Shown here piece by piece: positions 27,901-37,366 of a stretch of 64,000 nucleotides of DNA. Each line of letters starts with the position of its first letter. Within the stretch, counting starts at the first letter, position 1. Location of the stretch: assembly GCF_009870125.1 (NCBI RefSeq), contig NC_046683.1, forward strand, positions 9,176,001-9,240,000. The letters are read 5' to 3'. The translations under genes and the position numbers were made by a program. The DNA comes from Drosophila pseudoobscura. Taxonomy: Eukaryota > Arthropoda > Insecta > Diptera > Drosophilidae. The notes below the pieces were generated by a model, which did no database searches, was not told where the DNA came from, and saw only the letters and a list, made by a program, of their open reading frames with translations.

Positions 27901-30900
27901 TTTGACTTGATTTTCATCTGGTTTTCCCCATTATTCATGGCTGTTCCCTCGTGCCTCATTCTTTATCCGTCTTCCCTCATTCTTTATCCCTCTTGCCACT
28001 TGCCTCATCCTCATCGATTATCGAATGTTTTATTCACACTCGGATGCACATCCGTGCTCCCATATTCATATTCGTTCGTGTATTCGTATTCGTTTTCGTA
28101 TTCGTATGCCCGCATATTCATAGGCCAGGCCGACGTAGGCCGTAGGCCGGTCACTCTGGGAATCGAGTCAGTGGGTCAGGGCAGCAGCAGCACCAGCACC
28201 AGCAGTTGCTCTCCCGTTCTCTCCTTACCTCTATTCTCTCCTCTCCCCTTCCCTTCCCTTCTCTGTCCTCTGTCCTCTGCTCTCTCCTCTGGCCAAACCT
28301 GGCCACAAAAGGAAAGCCCCCATCAAAAGGAGAGGAGGCAGGCAGCAGGCAGCAGAGAGCCAGAGAGTGAGAGAGAAATGCGGCATATCGACCGGTGTTG
28401 GTGTCACGCCATGCTGCGGTTGTTAAAAAAAAACAACAAAAAAATACATCCACTCTTACACACGCACACACATGCATATACATATATGCATACCATATGT
28501 ACACAAGTGTGTGTGTGTGTTAGTATTTTATACATATTTATTTTATTATTTGCACTTTTGGCTACGTGCTGCGCAAGTGGCAGAGTCGGCCAAAACGGAA
28601 TTCCAATTGGGTTGCTTTGTTGCTGGGCTCTCGTTTTTGGCCTATGCCTCAAAACCCTTTTAAGCCGCCACATGAACACAAACACACACACACACACAGA
28701 CACAGACACAGACACAGACAAATGGCAACATGCACATGCATGTTGCAGTTGCAAGTCAAGGTTGCATGTGGGATGATGATGAGCCCGAGGATGATGCAGT
28801 CAGTCCCAGAGACCGAGCCCAGTGCCAGGGAAAGCCAGCAGCGAACTGCATCAAATTGGATTTTCATTCTTCTTCTCTTTTTGCTTTTTGGCCCTCCTCC
28901 AATACCGTTTCTCTCGCCCAAAGGGTATCAAAGTTGCGCGTCATGCGGCAGGGCCCCTCGGTCATCCGCCTGGGGATCCGTCTTGAGGGTTTGATGTTGT
29001 TCTGAGAGGAAATGAGGGGAAAAGTGATGTAAAATGGAGGGGGGGGAATGTTCAGTATCCTTTTGTGGTCTCTCAAGAAAACGACAGAAAAAAGGATCGA
29101 AATCGGCAATCCTATAGCAGCCATAGAAGTTATGGCTTCTTATTCTACTTGGGGAACCCTTCGATCCTTTAAGGGTATCCGAATCCTCGATCCTAGTTCT
29201 ATTCCTTCTGCTGCTGCTGGTCTTCTTTGTGCCTGTGCCCTGGGCACATAATTAAGAACCAGAACCAGAACCAGAAGCTGACGCTGTAACTGTTTTTGTT
29301 GCTGCTGCTTTAATAAGCTTGTAAACAGCTTAGGCTCTCGGCCTTCCCTTTCACTCTGTCCCTTGACCAACCACCCTCACCCTCAACCCCTTTCCGGCAT
29401 GTGCTGTTTGTGCATGCTTTCCCGTGTCAAGGTCAGAGCCATCGACTACCGAGGAACAACAACTGCCAGCAGCAAAAAGATAATCGTGAATGATGCGATT
29501 TGAGTGCAGACACCAGAATATCAGCGAGACATTCGAACAAACAAACAAACAAACAAACGACACCGACCGTATTGTTGCAACAGCAAAAAGGCGATGAGAC
29601 AGAGAGAGACTTGCAACACGGAACGATGTGTACTTCTGTCATCTGCCGCTTGCTGCATTCCAATGCATTCCAATTGCATTGCATTGCTGTGGTTTCCTTC
29701 TCTGCTTCATACCCCATACCATGCCCCATGCCCCATCCCCAAGGCATGTGTGTGGCATGCACTTGGAATGCGCCACGAATAAGACGATTAAGTGACGACC
29801 AGAGCTCAAGTACTGGCTAATCGGTGGAGAAGCTGCTTGTCTGGCATCCATAAAAGTAGTTTTCACCATAGTTTTTATATAATAGAAAGATGACTTCAGC
29901 TTGGAAAACTGTTTCGATTCTGATATTCTGAGGTAATCCAAGTTTAAGTACTGCTCCGTGCCGACTCGGCTGTGTGCCTCGTTTAATCAACGCTTAACTG
30001 GTTCTTCTGCCAACTGATGATCCATCCTTGCTCTTTCCATTAGGGGGGAGGACACTGGATAATGGATAATGGGGGGGGAGCACTTAACGTTGATCTATCG
30101 GGTGGGCCATCAGCTCCTGTGCCTGATAATCTCATTTATACGTTTATACTCGTATGTCGAAACACCTTAACATCCACACTTGTGCGATAATAATCAAGGA
30201 TAACAAGAGAGCTTTCGGGACGAGTGTTCTTTTGTGTGCGTGTGTCTGAAAGTTTCATTTGTAGATTAGCTGCCATTGTCTCTTGGGGCACGGCACGGCA
30301 CGTATGAGTACGTCCCGCAACCATCCTCGAGATAAGCTATTTATTGAGCTGGAAAACTTTTGCCACTTGTTCGTCAACTTTCTGAGACAAGAGCGGGGGC
30401 CACCGCATGCCGTGAAAACTGGTCATTGATCCCAGAAGTAGGCTATGCTAAAGTGAAGTACAAGCCCAATTAGGGCTGAGACCACGACTCCCCGCTCTCT
30501 CTAAACGGATTACCTGTGCGTTGGCCGTTGCATAAATGTCAAGAGGTCGTGGTGGAAAGCTACACATGCCCAAATTCGATTTAGTCGAGAGCAATAGAAA
30601 TTCCGACAGATAGACCCATTCACCTGTCAATTTGGTGAAGGCTCGGTGAAGCTCTTAACCAAATCCAAGTCCCAAGCCCAATCCCAATCCCACTCCAATG
30701 TGGAGCTGACAGCCAGCCAGTCGAGCAGCGAGGCCTCGACTGGGAATCATTGTCAAGGTTGGGGGCTATAATTAAACAGTCCGCCCGATAATTGGAAATC
30801 AAATGCTGTCCGCCTGCCAATACTAGACTGTGCTTATGCTCTCACGCCCACACACGAGTCGGATCGGATTAGAGGCGGCCAAATTGAAGAGTCTATTTTC

Positions 30901-33900
30901 GACACACTCGTCCGTATGTGCCTCTGCTCTGCTCTGCTCTTGATCTGTGTACTACAGGTGTATGCTCTGTGCGCCATATGTGTGTTTAGCGGGTACGACA
31001 ATGATTAGACCATGTTTACACAAGTCTTTCAGGGGGGGTGGTGGGTGGCGCCGCGTACACCCTCCATTAAGTGCAAATCGAAATGGAATGCGACAAAGTT
31101 GCAGGCGCTTGCTGCTCTCTGCCGCACGGGCGAGTGTGGTGAAAAGCTTTCTTCACTCTCTTACAGACTTTCGGCCATCTCTCTCTCTCTCTCTCGTTTT
31201 GGTCTGCTCTTTGCTCTATGTTTCGTTTCATTTGTTTTGCTTTGCTTTGCTTTGGCTTTGTTTTGCTTTGCTTTGTTATGTGGGGGCCTCGGGTTTCCCC
31301 CTCTTGAACTTTTAAGAAAACTTTTCAATCAAGATATCGTGGGCTTCTTTTTTGGTATGGTATTGAAAGCAGAGACCACAGACTCCAGGCACCATCTTTC
31401 GACGGGATTACATATATGTATTTGTATATATCGTATAGTATATCGGGCTTGAAATAAGGAAAAGTCTTAAACATGAAAATCCATCAAAACAGCAAACTTT
31501 TATCGACTGGACTTTGCCTTAAAGATGCTAGAAAAGACATTTCCATTGTGATTTGTAGTCCAGTTTTAGTAGGATATAAACAAACAAAGAAACACCTATG
31601 AGAAAAATTATAGAAAATTATAAAAAATTCAAGAAAATCAGCAGCAATGGCGTCCAGTAGTGTCTAACCAAAGAAAATCAGAAATAAAATAACCGGAAAC
31701 GGCCGCAGCCGAAAGCTAAAAAGATGTCCATGGCATTGTGCAACCTGAACAGCGACGGCAGTCAGGCTCCGCCGCAGCAGCCGCAGCAGCAGCAGCAATC
31801 GCAGTCATCACAGGCTGCCGCTGCCGCTGGCGGCGCCACAAGCGCCGCAGGAGCAGGGCCAGGGGCAGGACACACACAGGAGAGCATACTCGACGCGAGC
31901 AATGCCACAACGCCGCTGCTGCTGGGACACGAGCAGGGCAGCAGCAGCACTGCCGGAGAGAGAGCGCCAGAGAGAGAGCGCGGCGGCGATGTTGTGGATG
32001 GCACTGCAACATCGATACCCATGCCACTGGAAATGGTAGGAGCTGTGGAGCAGCACCAGCAGCAGCAGCTATCGCTGCCAACGCCACTGCCAATGCTCAA
32101 TGGCAGCCATATAATGATGGCATTGCCAGGCGGAAATTTGAATTTTGTAACGGGAACGACTGCGCAGGCAGCCGTGACGCAGCAGCACCAGCAGCAGCAG
32201 CGGATGATAAGCAACGGCGCAGTTGCGCCCTCGACCAATGACAGCAATAATAACAATAACCCCAACAACAATGTGGACAATACGAGCGACGACTCGAATC
32301 CGGTCACAATTTACAGGTAATGTAAGGGAGAGGGACAGGGAGAAAGGGACAGGGTGCTGGGAAGAAGCACTTCCGGGGTGGGAGATCACAAAACGGGGCT
32401 GTACATATTCATGGAAATAATTAAGAATAAATGGCTTTTTTTCTTTTGTAAAGAAAATCTTTAAACACAATTGGAAGTTGCCTGCAATTTCAATCACAAT
32501 CACAAACCTAGGAAATACAGAAAATATACATATATATCTTTTTTGTATGCCAGGATAGTTCGGGGTCCTGCAGAACACGACTCTTAAGGCGAAAAGACGA
32601 CAAAGGGACAAAATGGGCCATTATTTTTGTACTATGTATTTTCACATAAATAGTTCTCGATTAACATTACATTTTTCGTGTTGGACTCATTTTGTAGACT
32701 AATTTTCGTTAAACGATGAACAAATACACGAAATAGGAGGCGCCAAAGTGAAAGAAAAACATTAAAAGCGCTCTGATGGGACTGCATAGTAAAAGTTTAC
32801 TTAAATTGTTTAACTTTCTACAAGTTACAAGAAATAATTTCTGTGTTAACAGCACATTGCTCTGGCTAGCGATCAGCTGTGGTAAACAGCTGACAACCTA
32901 ACAGTGGTGCGCTATGTTAAAATTGTATCAAAGGCATCAACTTGCTCAGCGATCAGTGATGTACATATGCATTAATTCATGGATCAGATTATCATATGAT
33001 TGCCTTTTTCTTAAACCGATAGCCAAAACATCGACAATAATAAGAAGAACGTAAGTAAACAAAGCCGCTCAGTACTTCGGTTTTATGGAAGAAATATTCT
33101 AATTTGTTGGGACTAAGAATGCAGAGTGGACGGACATGGTTTGCAAGAGAAAAAAAGTCGGCACGTCCAAGATTCGAACCCGATTATATTTACAGCGTCG
33201 CGATAGTAAGCCATGCATCAGTCGCGCTCACGCGTGCGATACTTCACTGAGCGCTGATCAAGGCTGATATGTGGCGGCTAGAAGTATAATATTCTATCCC
33301 ATGGCGCACTCGATGCAAACGGTGTCAAATATCTCACTAAACACTCGTACAAGTTGTTGAGTGCATGAAAGCTGCTGCATTTGGCAAAGTTTCTTCGAAG
33401 TCACTCAATATTCCCATTGAAATAATGTTAACTCTTAGAGCACTGAACCGTTGACTTTATACGTTTGGGAGAAGATCAGTTTTAAGTAAAATATTTACTA
33501 GATATATTCACATCCCATTTGTAGTCCACTTTCTGATATATTGTGTTCTGTTCTGCTTGCAGGTGCCGGGCTCCAATCGCGTCACTCGACTGTATGGAGG
33601 AGTTCAGTGGTACGGGCGGTCATCTTGATTTCGGTATCAAATTTCTCACTATCAAATAGGCTTATCATTTATGTTGATTCCTTTCCAAGTTACGGATTGT
33701 TTTGACTGTCTTGCCTTTGAATGCTTTCACACGATAATCGCATGTTCTTTCTTTTCTTTTTTGAGCATGTCATATTCATCGATAGCTGTAGGCTTTTTTT
33801 TTGTATTATTATTTCTTCTTTGGCAAATTACCTCGCCATCAGAGAAGTGCGGGGGCAAAAAAAGAACTTGTAATTAAAGTTGTAATTTATTTTATTCGTT

Positions 33901-36900
33901 TATACAATAACCAAACGAAACGAAAACCAAAACAAACCGCGAGGCGGGGGGCGTGAGTGAAACATTTTAACACCCCCACACCACCGACACATTCCCAATG
34001 GCACTGCCGCAAGCCGCATGTCACGCCATACCACACCGCACCGCACCGCACGGACGCACAACACGCACCGGAGGCACGCACTCTGCGGCGGCAGAGACCA
34101 AAGGCAGGTGGCAGGAAGGAAGGAAGGAACCAACAGAAGAATGTCACTTTTGTTTATTCATGTTCATTGCATGTCGCTGCTGTTATTGTTGCTGTGCTTG
34201 GACCTCTACCCTGCCACATCCGGGCCATTAGCCACTCGATAATACTAGTTTTTTGGTGGCATTTTCATTAATTTCCTTGAGTGCAGACATCAGACAATGC
34301 ATCCATTTGTAGAACGTTGGATAAATGCAAATCAAATACAAACTAGAACTAGTCAATGGATTTGCAGGATAATCATATGGGTCCTCCACTCAAGCGAGTA
34401 CAGACATTATTTAGAGATCGCCTTTTGCGTAAAATCCTCAGAAAAGAAAGACTCAAGTGAAACCTACCTATGTTGTATGTTTCGGCACCGAGAATCGAGT
34501 CCTCCATCAATGTACTTCTGTCTCACGATCCGTTTGATCTGCGATTTGTGTAGGGTATCTGGTGCTTCGGCATTGTATTCGTTAGACGCTTGCCTGCTTA
34601 GACGCTGTTCATAATAATACCTACTTTTTTCTTACGTGTTAATGTTTGTGTTGTTGTTGCTGTTGCTTTTTGCACGTCTTTTTTTGAGTGTGTGTGCTTT
34701 TTTTGTTCCTCGGACACACTCGAGCACTCGGTGCGAAGGCCTCACTAACGAACCGCTCCCTCTGAAACCGAAACCATTTCCATGCGGCACGTGAACCGAC
34801 GATGACCATGTACCTGGGCATTCCGTGGAGCGCAGGCCGCTCGATAAGTCTCGGCTCGAACCCGGCCTTGCCGCTGCGCCACGGCTCGACACCGACGCCG
34901 GGACTGCGGTACAAGAATCTGGGCAAGAGCGGCCTGAGGATCTCCAATGTGGGCCTGGGCACCTGGCCCGTCTTCTCGCCGGGCGTCAGCGACGAGCAGG
35001 CGGAGGCCATCCTCAAGCTGGCCATCGAGAGCGGCATCAATCTGTTTGACATCTCGGAGGCCCACTCCGAGACGGAGATCGGTAAGATACTGCAGCGCGC
35101 GGGCTGGAAGCGTACCGCCTATGTCATCACCACGAAGGTCTACTGGAGCACCAAGTAAGTGGATATATCCCTTCATATCCCCTCATACCCCTCATATCCC
35201 TCATTCCGTGTCGATCCATCGCAGGTCCGAGGAGCGGGGCCTCTCGCGCAAACACATCATCGAGTGCGTGCGGGCCAGTCTGCAGCGCCTGCAGCTGCAG
35301 TACATCGACATTGTCATCATCCACAAGGCGGATCCTATGTGCCCCATGGAGGGTGAGTTTCTAGGGTCCTGTCCATTCTGTGAGCATGCCATAGGAAAAC
35401 GTTGTAATCCCTTTTTGTCGCTTCTCTGCTGCCCCTCAATTCTCCCACAGAAGTGGTTCGTGCCATGAGCTATGTGATACAGCAGGGTTGGGCTATGTAC
35501 TGGGGGACGGCACGATGGAGCCAGGTGGAGATCATGGAGGCCTACACCAACTGCCGGCAGTTCAACTGCATCACCCCGATCGTGGAACAGTCCGAGTACC
35601 ACATGTTCTGCCGCGAGAAGTGCGAGCTCTATCTGCCCGAGATGTACAACAAGATCGGGGTGGGCCTCATGGCCTGGGGTCCCTTGTCGATGGCCCTGAG
35701 CGACACCCAGAACGGGGACAAGATCTTTCTGCCCAAGGGCTCGTTCAAGACGAAGAGTTTCTCTTGGACCGAAGACGAGATCAATCGGAATGTGAGTGCG
35801 ATCTATCTCATCAGTCAATCGACTTCTAACCAACTATTCTTGGCTGCTTCTATTACTATTTCAGGCCGCTCTTTCGCCGCAAGGCAGCTGGGGCAAGGAC
35901 CGTATCGAGGAGGGGCGTCGCCACTGCGATCGACTGCGCGACCTGGCCGCCCTGGCCGAGAAGCTGGGCTGCAGTCCCACGCAGCTTTCGATCGCCTGGT
36001 CGCTCAAGCACGAGCCCGTCCAGTGCCTTCTGCTGGGCGCCACCTCTGCCGAGCAGCTGCACCAGTCTCTGCAGTCCCTGCAGGTGAGAGACATACATTA
36101 CATTCCAAGAACTTGCACCTGATGATGCCATATACATAGTGGAAAATTAAGAGCTCATATTTCTTGGGCTTTTCTAAGGATTTTTTTGGACTTGTGGCTT
36201 GTGAATTGATTGTAACTGTATTTCAGCTACTGCCGCGCCTGTCATCGAGCGTAATGCTGGAATTGGAGCGGATATTGGAGAATAAACCGGTAAGGCCGCC
36301 AATGATATCGACGCTGGCGCTTCGGTGACAATCAGCCTGCCCGCAGGGGCCGCTCAGCCTGAGCGGGGGAGGTCCCTGCGGAGCCGATTCGCCGAAGCAT
36401 GTCGAGGATGAGGCCTTCATCGAGGAGGTGGACGCTGCCAAGGATGCTGCGAAGCAGGGTTTCTGTCTCATTCAGTGACGAAAGGAGTCCTTAGATAATG
36501 ATAATAAATTTTTGAAAGTGATTAGTAGTAAAACTAGCCTAAGTAGCAATACTATGACGACAACAATAAGCAAGCAAGAACTACAACAACAGCAGCAGCA
36601 GCAGCAGCATCAGGCCATCACCATCCGCAGCAGCTCGATGACAGTCGCAGGAGGAGGAGCAGGACCAGGAGCAGCAGCAGCAGCAGGAGCGACACCTCTT
36701 CCCTCTCAGTCACAATTTGACACGCTCAACAACAACTACGGCAGCAGCCTCACTAATACCAATACCAATACCAATACGAACATCAGCGAGACACCGCCAC
36801 GTCGCTCCCTGCTCAACTTCAAGTCCCTGGACTTTCACATCAAGTCCCTCTACAGCGGACTGCGCACCGGCAGCACAAGCCCCGGCAATGCGAACAGCTC

Positions 36901-37366
36901 TCCGGGTGGTGTCCAGGTGCTAGCGCCGGACGGAGGCCAGCGACGGATGCCGTATCTGCGCATCGAGAGCGTCGATCCAGACGGAGAGCCGTGCGCGGGA
37001 CCATCCTCCAGACGAGAGTCGGTTGTGGGTCAGCGATTGGTCTCGCCCAGCCTCCTCTCTCCATACAGCGGCGGAGGTGCAGGTGGTGGAGTGGGAGGGG
37101 GTGGAACAGGAGCCAGCCTGCTGATGCCCTCATCGGATGGTTCAACCATACGCCGCTCCTCCACCTCCGACATTGTGGCCTGCCGTCGTGGCGGCGGATC
37201 CCAGGACAGTCGCCGGCCCAGCACCTCGGATCTGCTGCGGCGGGCCAGGGAGAGGCGGGGCAGCGAGGCCCGCATGGGGCGCAGTGTCTCGCACGGCGGA
37301 CTGACGCGAGGTGGTGGCTCCTTTGGCGGGGGCCTGGGTGGAAGACGCACCAGCATGGCCTTCTAA
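11886..37366 (+). CDS. Hk: Hyperkinetic: Kv channel beta subunit (aldo-keto reductase), multi-isoform gene
   Basis: Cytosolic beta subunit of Shaker-type K+ channels; it binds NADPH and tunes channel inactivation, and in flies links redox state to excitability and sleep (established). AKR core exons: 34802/34836-35154, 35225-35352, 35451-35791, 35865-36083, 36227-36328, opening at [21 protein letters not shown]-terminal exons inferred by phase: (A) 11886-11943 or (B) 17568-17640, then 18331-18428, 18800-19270, 19443-19735; or (C) 31724-32316; then probably 33563-33633 into the core at 34836. Form B gives 704 residues, form C 590, and a short start at 34802 gives 380. Core joins are near certain. 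Joins between N-terminal modules and core are uncertain, because the acceptors at 34830/34835 have poor pyrimidine tracts and the donor of the 33563 exon is ambiguous. Tail variants and read-through are given in separate entries. Confidence 0.75.
13840..13913 (+). promoter_or_regulatory. Possible untranslated leader exon with strong donor
   Basis: The end of this stretch matches a strong donor (CTG|GTGAGT, GT at 13914). The preceding A/C-rich DNA has no ATG-led frame of note. It would fit a noncoding first exon for an isoform starting at 31724 or 34802. The start is not defined. Confidence 0.3.
15720..16217 (+). promoter_or_regulatory. Possible promoter and untranslated leader exon
   Basis: The stretch runs from GAGA/CTCT-rich DNA (15765-15870) through a GC-richer patch (about 15940-15990) into an A/AAC-rich leader, and ends at a GAG|GTAAGG donor (GT at 16218). 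GAGA-rich DNA is typical of paused Drosophila promoters. It is a likely alternative 5' exon of Hk, but its partner exon cannot be fixed from sequence. Confidence 0.35.
17568..17640 (+). CDS. Hk: Alternative first coding exon B of Hk (inferred)
   Basis: 24 codons ([20 protein letters not shown] then QETE) plus one base run into a strong T|GTAAGT donor at 17641. The DNA just before is GC-rich (about 17430-17567), unlike the surrounding repeats, which suits a 5' UTR. The peptide is basic, with Arg/Lys-rich ends. Phase 1 matches the acceptor at 18331, giving Tyr across the junction. I do not recognise a motif. The alternative is that exons B to 19735 form a separate gene rather than the N-terminus of Hk. 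Confidence 0.55.
18331..19735 (+). CDS. Hk: Shared N-terminal exons of long Hk isoforms (coiled-coil, Gln-rich)
   Basis: Three exons: 18331-18428, 18800-19270 and 19443-19735, with donors at 18429, 19271 and 19736 (GTGAGT, GTTTTT, GTGAGT). They encode a highly charged probable coiled coil ([20 protein letters not shown], then [20 protein letters not shown]), a Gln-rich tract from CAG repeats, a conserved-looking block ([20 protein letters not shown]), and an Ala/Ser/Thr-rich stretch ending [13 protein letters not shown]. Phases are consistent (1, 0, 0, then 2). The module ends in phase 2, as does the rival module C (31724-32316), so both can use one downstream acceptor. This supports alternative N-termini of Hk. 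I cannot exclude a separate gene. Confidence 0.6.
22548..22592 (+). repeat. CCCGTA hexanucleotide microsatellite
   Basis: At least six tandem copies of (C)CCGTA with single-base variants (ACTCGT, CCAGTA). It lies in intron DNA. Confidence 0.85.
27475..28030 (+). repeat. Degenerate CT-rich tandem repeat (CTCATTCTTTATCC-like)
   Basis: About 550 bases in which words such as CTCATTCTTTATCC, CCGTTTT and CCTTTTGCC recur with drift at irregular spacing of about 15-30 bases. The + strand is nearly free of purine runs, so it lacks stops and yields a hydrophobic Pro/Leu/Ser/Phe-rich frame (27469-28776) that I do not accept as a gene. Confidence 0.6.
31724..32316 (+). CDS. Hk: Alternative first coding exon C of Hk (Gln/Ala-rich N-terminus)
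   Basis: The ATG at 31724 opens 197 codons ending NPVTIY, then AG|GTAATG, phase 2. The product begins [20 protein letters not shown] and is rich in Gln, Ala and Ser from CAG/GCA microsatellites. Between them are acidic and Leu-containing stretches ([20 protein letters not shown]). Low-complexity N-terminal tails are expected of Kv beta subunits, where they act on channel inactivation (family knowledge). The leader is A-rich, with a six-codon upstream frame at 31646-31666. An ATG just after an A-rich leader and phase agreement with exon 33563 support the call. The splice partner is inferred. Confidence 0.7.
32830..33560. other. Hk intron with tRNA-like sequence
   Basis: Intron between exon C and the small exon at 33563. 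It includes a tRNA-like segment at 33150-33245 (separate entry) and no open frame of note. The sequence around 32870-32960 contains short inverted words (CAGCTGTGGTAAACAGCTG). Confidence 0.4.
33150..33245 (-). ncRNA. tRNA-like or tRNA-derived sequence (doubtful)
   Basis: On the minus strand the stretch has a good B-box (GGGTTCGAATC), a looser A-box-like TGGCTTACTA about 35 bases before it, and a run of seven Ts just after a near acceptor-stem match (TCGCACG with CGTGCCG, one mismatch). I could not draw a proper anticodon arm. It is more likely a decayed tRNA or tRNA-derived relic than a working tRNA. Confidence 0.25.
33563..33633 (+). CDS. Hk: Probable small internal Hk exon
   Basis: It has the strongest acceptor in the region (pyrimidine-rich tract ending GCTTGCAG at 33562). 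Read in phase 2 it gives [20 protein letters not shown] then LDF, and it stays open to a TAG at 33657. Three possible donors (GT at 33610, 33619, 33634) each split a Gly codon in phase 1. That is the phase needed to enter the core at 34836. The 33634 site (G|GTATCA) is the one I used. Confidence 0.5.
34802..36328 (+). CDS. Hk: Hk aldo-keto reductase core and standard C-terminus
   Basis: Five exons (34802-35154, 35225-35352, 35451-35791, 35865-36083, 36227-36328) encode a full Kv-beta AKR barrel. If translation starts at 34802 ([14 protein letters not shown]) the product has 380 residues. An in-frame TGA at 34763 means this ATG is a real start or the exon begins at 34831/34836. Visible landmarks: [23 protein letters not shown] (catalytic Lys), [44 protein letters not shown]. 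Compared with mammalian Kv-beta2 the catalytic Tyr (AEVY) is His here (SEAH), while the Asn of FANRPD is His (IIHKAD), as in ordinary AKRs. The frame ends [18 protein letters not shown]. Confidence 0.95.
36290..36346 (+). other. Hk: 57-base optional intron at the Hk 3' end
   Basis: CCG|GTAAGG opens at 36290 and CCCGCAG| closes at 36346, a normal size for a small Drosophila intron. The length is a multiple of three. Kept, it gives the tail [12 protein letters not shown] and a stop at 36326. Removed, it joins NKP to [10 protein letters not shown] and runs to a stop at 36476. Confidence 0.55.
36347..36478 (+). CDS. Hk: Alternative Hk C-terminal exon ending in a CaaX-like CLIQ
   Basis: 43 open codons in phase with the AKR core, ending [10 protein letters not shown] and then TGA at 36476. 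The composition is protein-like: acidic ([19 protein letters not shown]), with a Gly/Pro turn before it. C-L-I-Q fits the C-a-a-X rule, with X=Q typical of farnesyl transferase substrates (family knowledge). The tail would thus anchor the beta subunit to membrane. It is followed in frame by the long open extension. Confidence 0.55.
   Translation, partial: GPLSLSGGGPCGADSPKHVEDEAFIEEVDAAKDAAKQGFCLIQ
36479..37366 (+). CDS. Hk: Open 295-codon extension after the Hk UGA-C stop (read-through candidate)
   Basis: Directly after TGA at 36476-36478 the same frame stays open for 295 codons ([20 protein letters not shown] onward) to TAA at 37364. It holds a Gln tract, Ala/Gly runs, a conserved-looking block ([20 protein letters not shown]), and several Arg-x-x-Ser sites of the kind bound by basophilic kinases/14-3-3 ([25 protein letters not shown]). 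The first ATG is only at 36554, so it could also be an independent second cistron of 270 residues. Continuous phase with Hk and the leaky UGA-C context favour read-through. It is not a random frame: it is 885 bases long with patterned composition. Confidence 0.6.
   Translation, partial: RKESLDNDNKFLKVISSKTSLSSNTMTTTISKQELQQQQQQQQHQAITIRSSSMTVAGGGAGPGAAAAAGATPLPSQSQFDTLNNNYGSSLTNTNTNTNTNISETPPRRSLLNFKSLDFHIKSLYSGLRTGSTSPGNANSSPGGVQVLAPDGGQRRMPYLRIESVDPDGEPCAGPSSRRESVVGQRLVSPSLLSPYSGGGAGGGVGGGGTGASLLMPSSDGSTIRRSSTSDIVACRRGGGSQDSRRPSTSDLLRRARERRGSEARMGRSVSHGGLTRGGGSFGGGLGGRRTSMAF

Larger units (their letters stand above)
19736..31723 (+). other. Hk: Large (12 kb) intron of Hk
   Basis: No exon fitting the Hk frame was found here. 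Contents: an AT-rich part at 19740-21720; a (CCCGTA)n run at about 22548-22590; CA runs near 21010, 23935, 24895 and 28685; a GC-rich promoter-like patch with GCGCGCGC at about 25180-25215; and a long CT-rich degenerate repeat at 27475-28030. Open frames here, including a 435-residue one, are low-complexity. Confidence 0.5.

Noticed and set aside
27469..28776. 435-codon plus-strand frame
   Set aside because: Built from a CT-rich degenerate repeat and CA microsatellites; no family likeness or start context.
31762..32307. 181-codon minus-strand frame and a 167-codon plus frame
   Set aside because: Other-frame readings of CAG repeats in Hk exon C.
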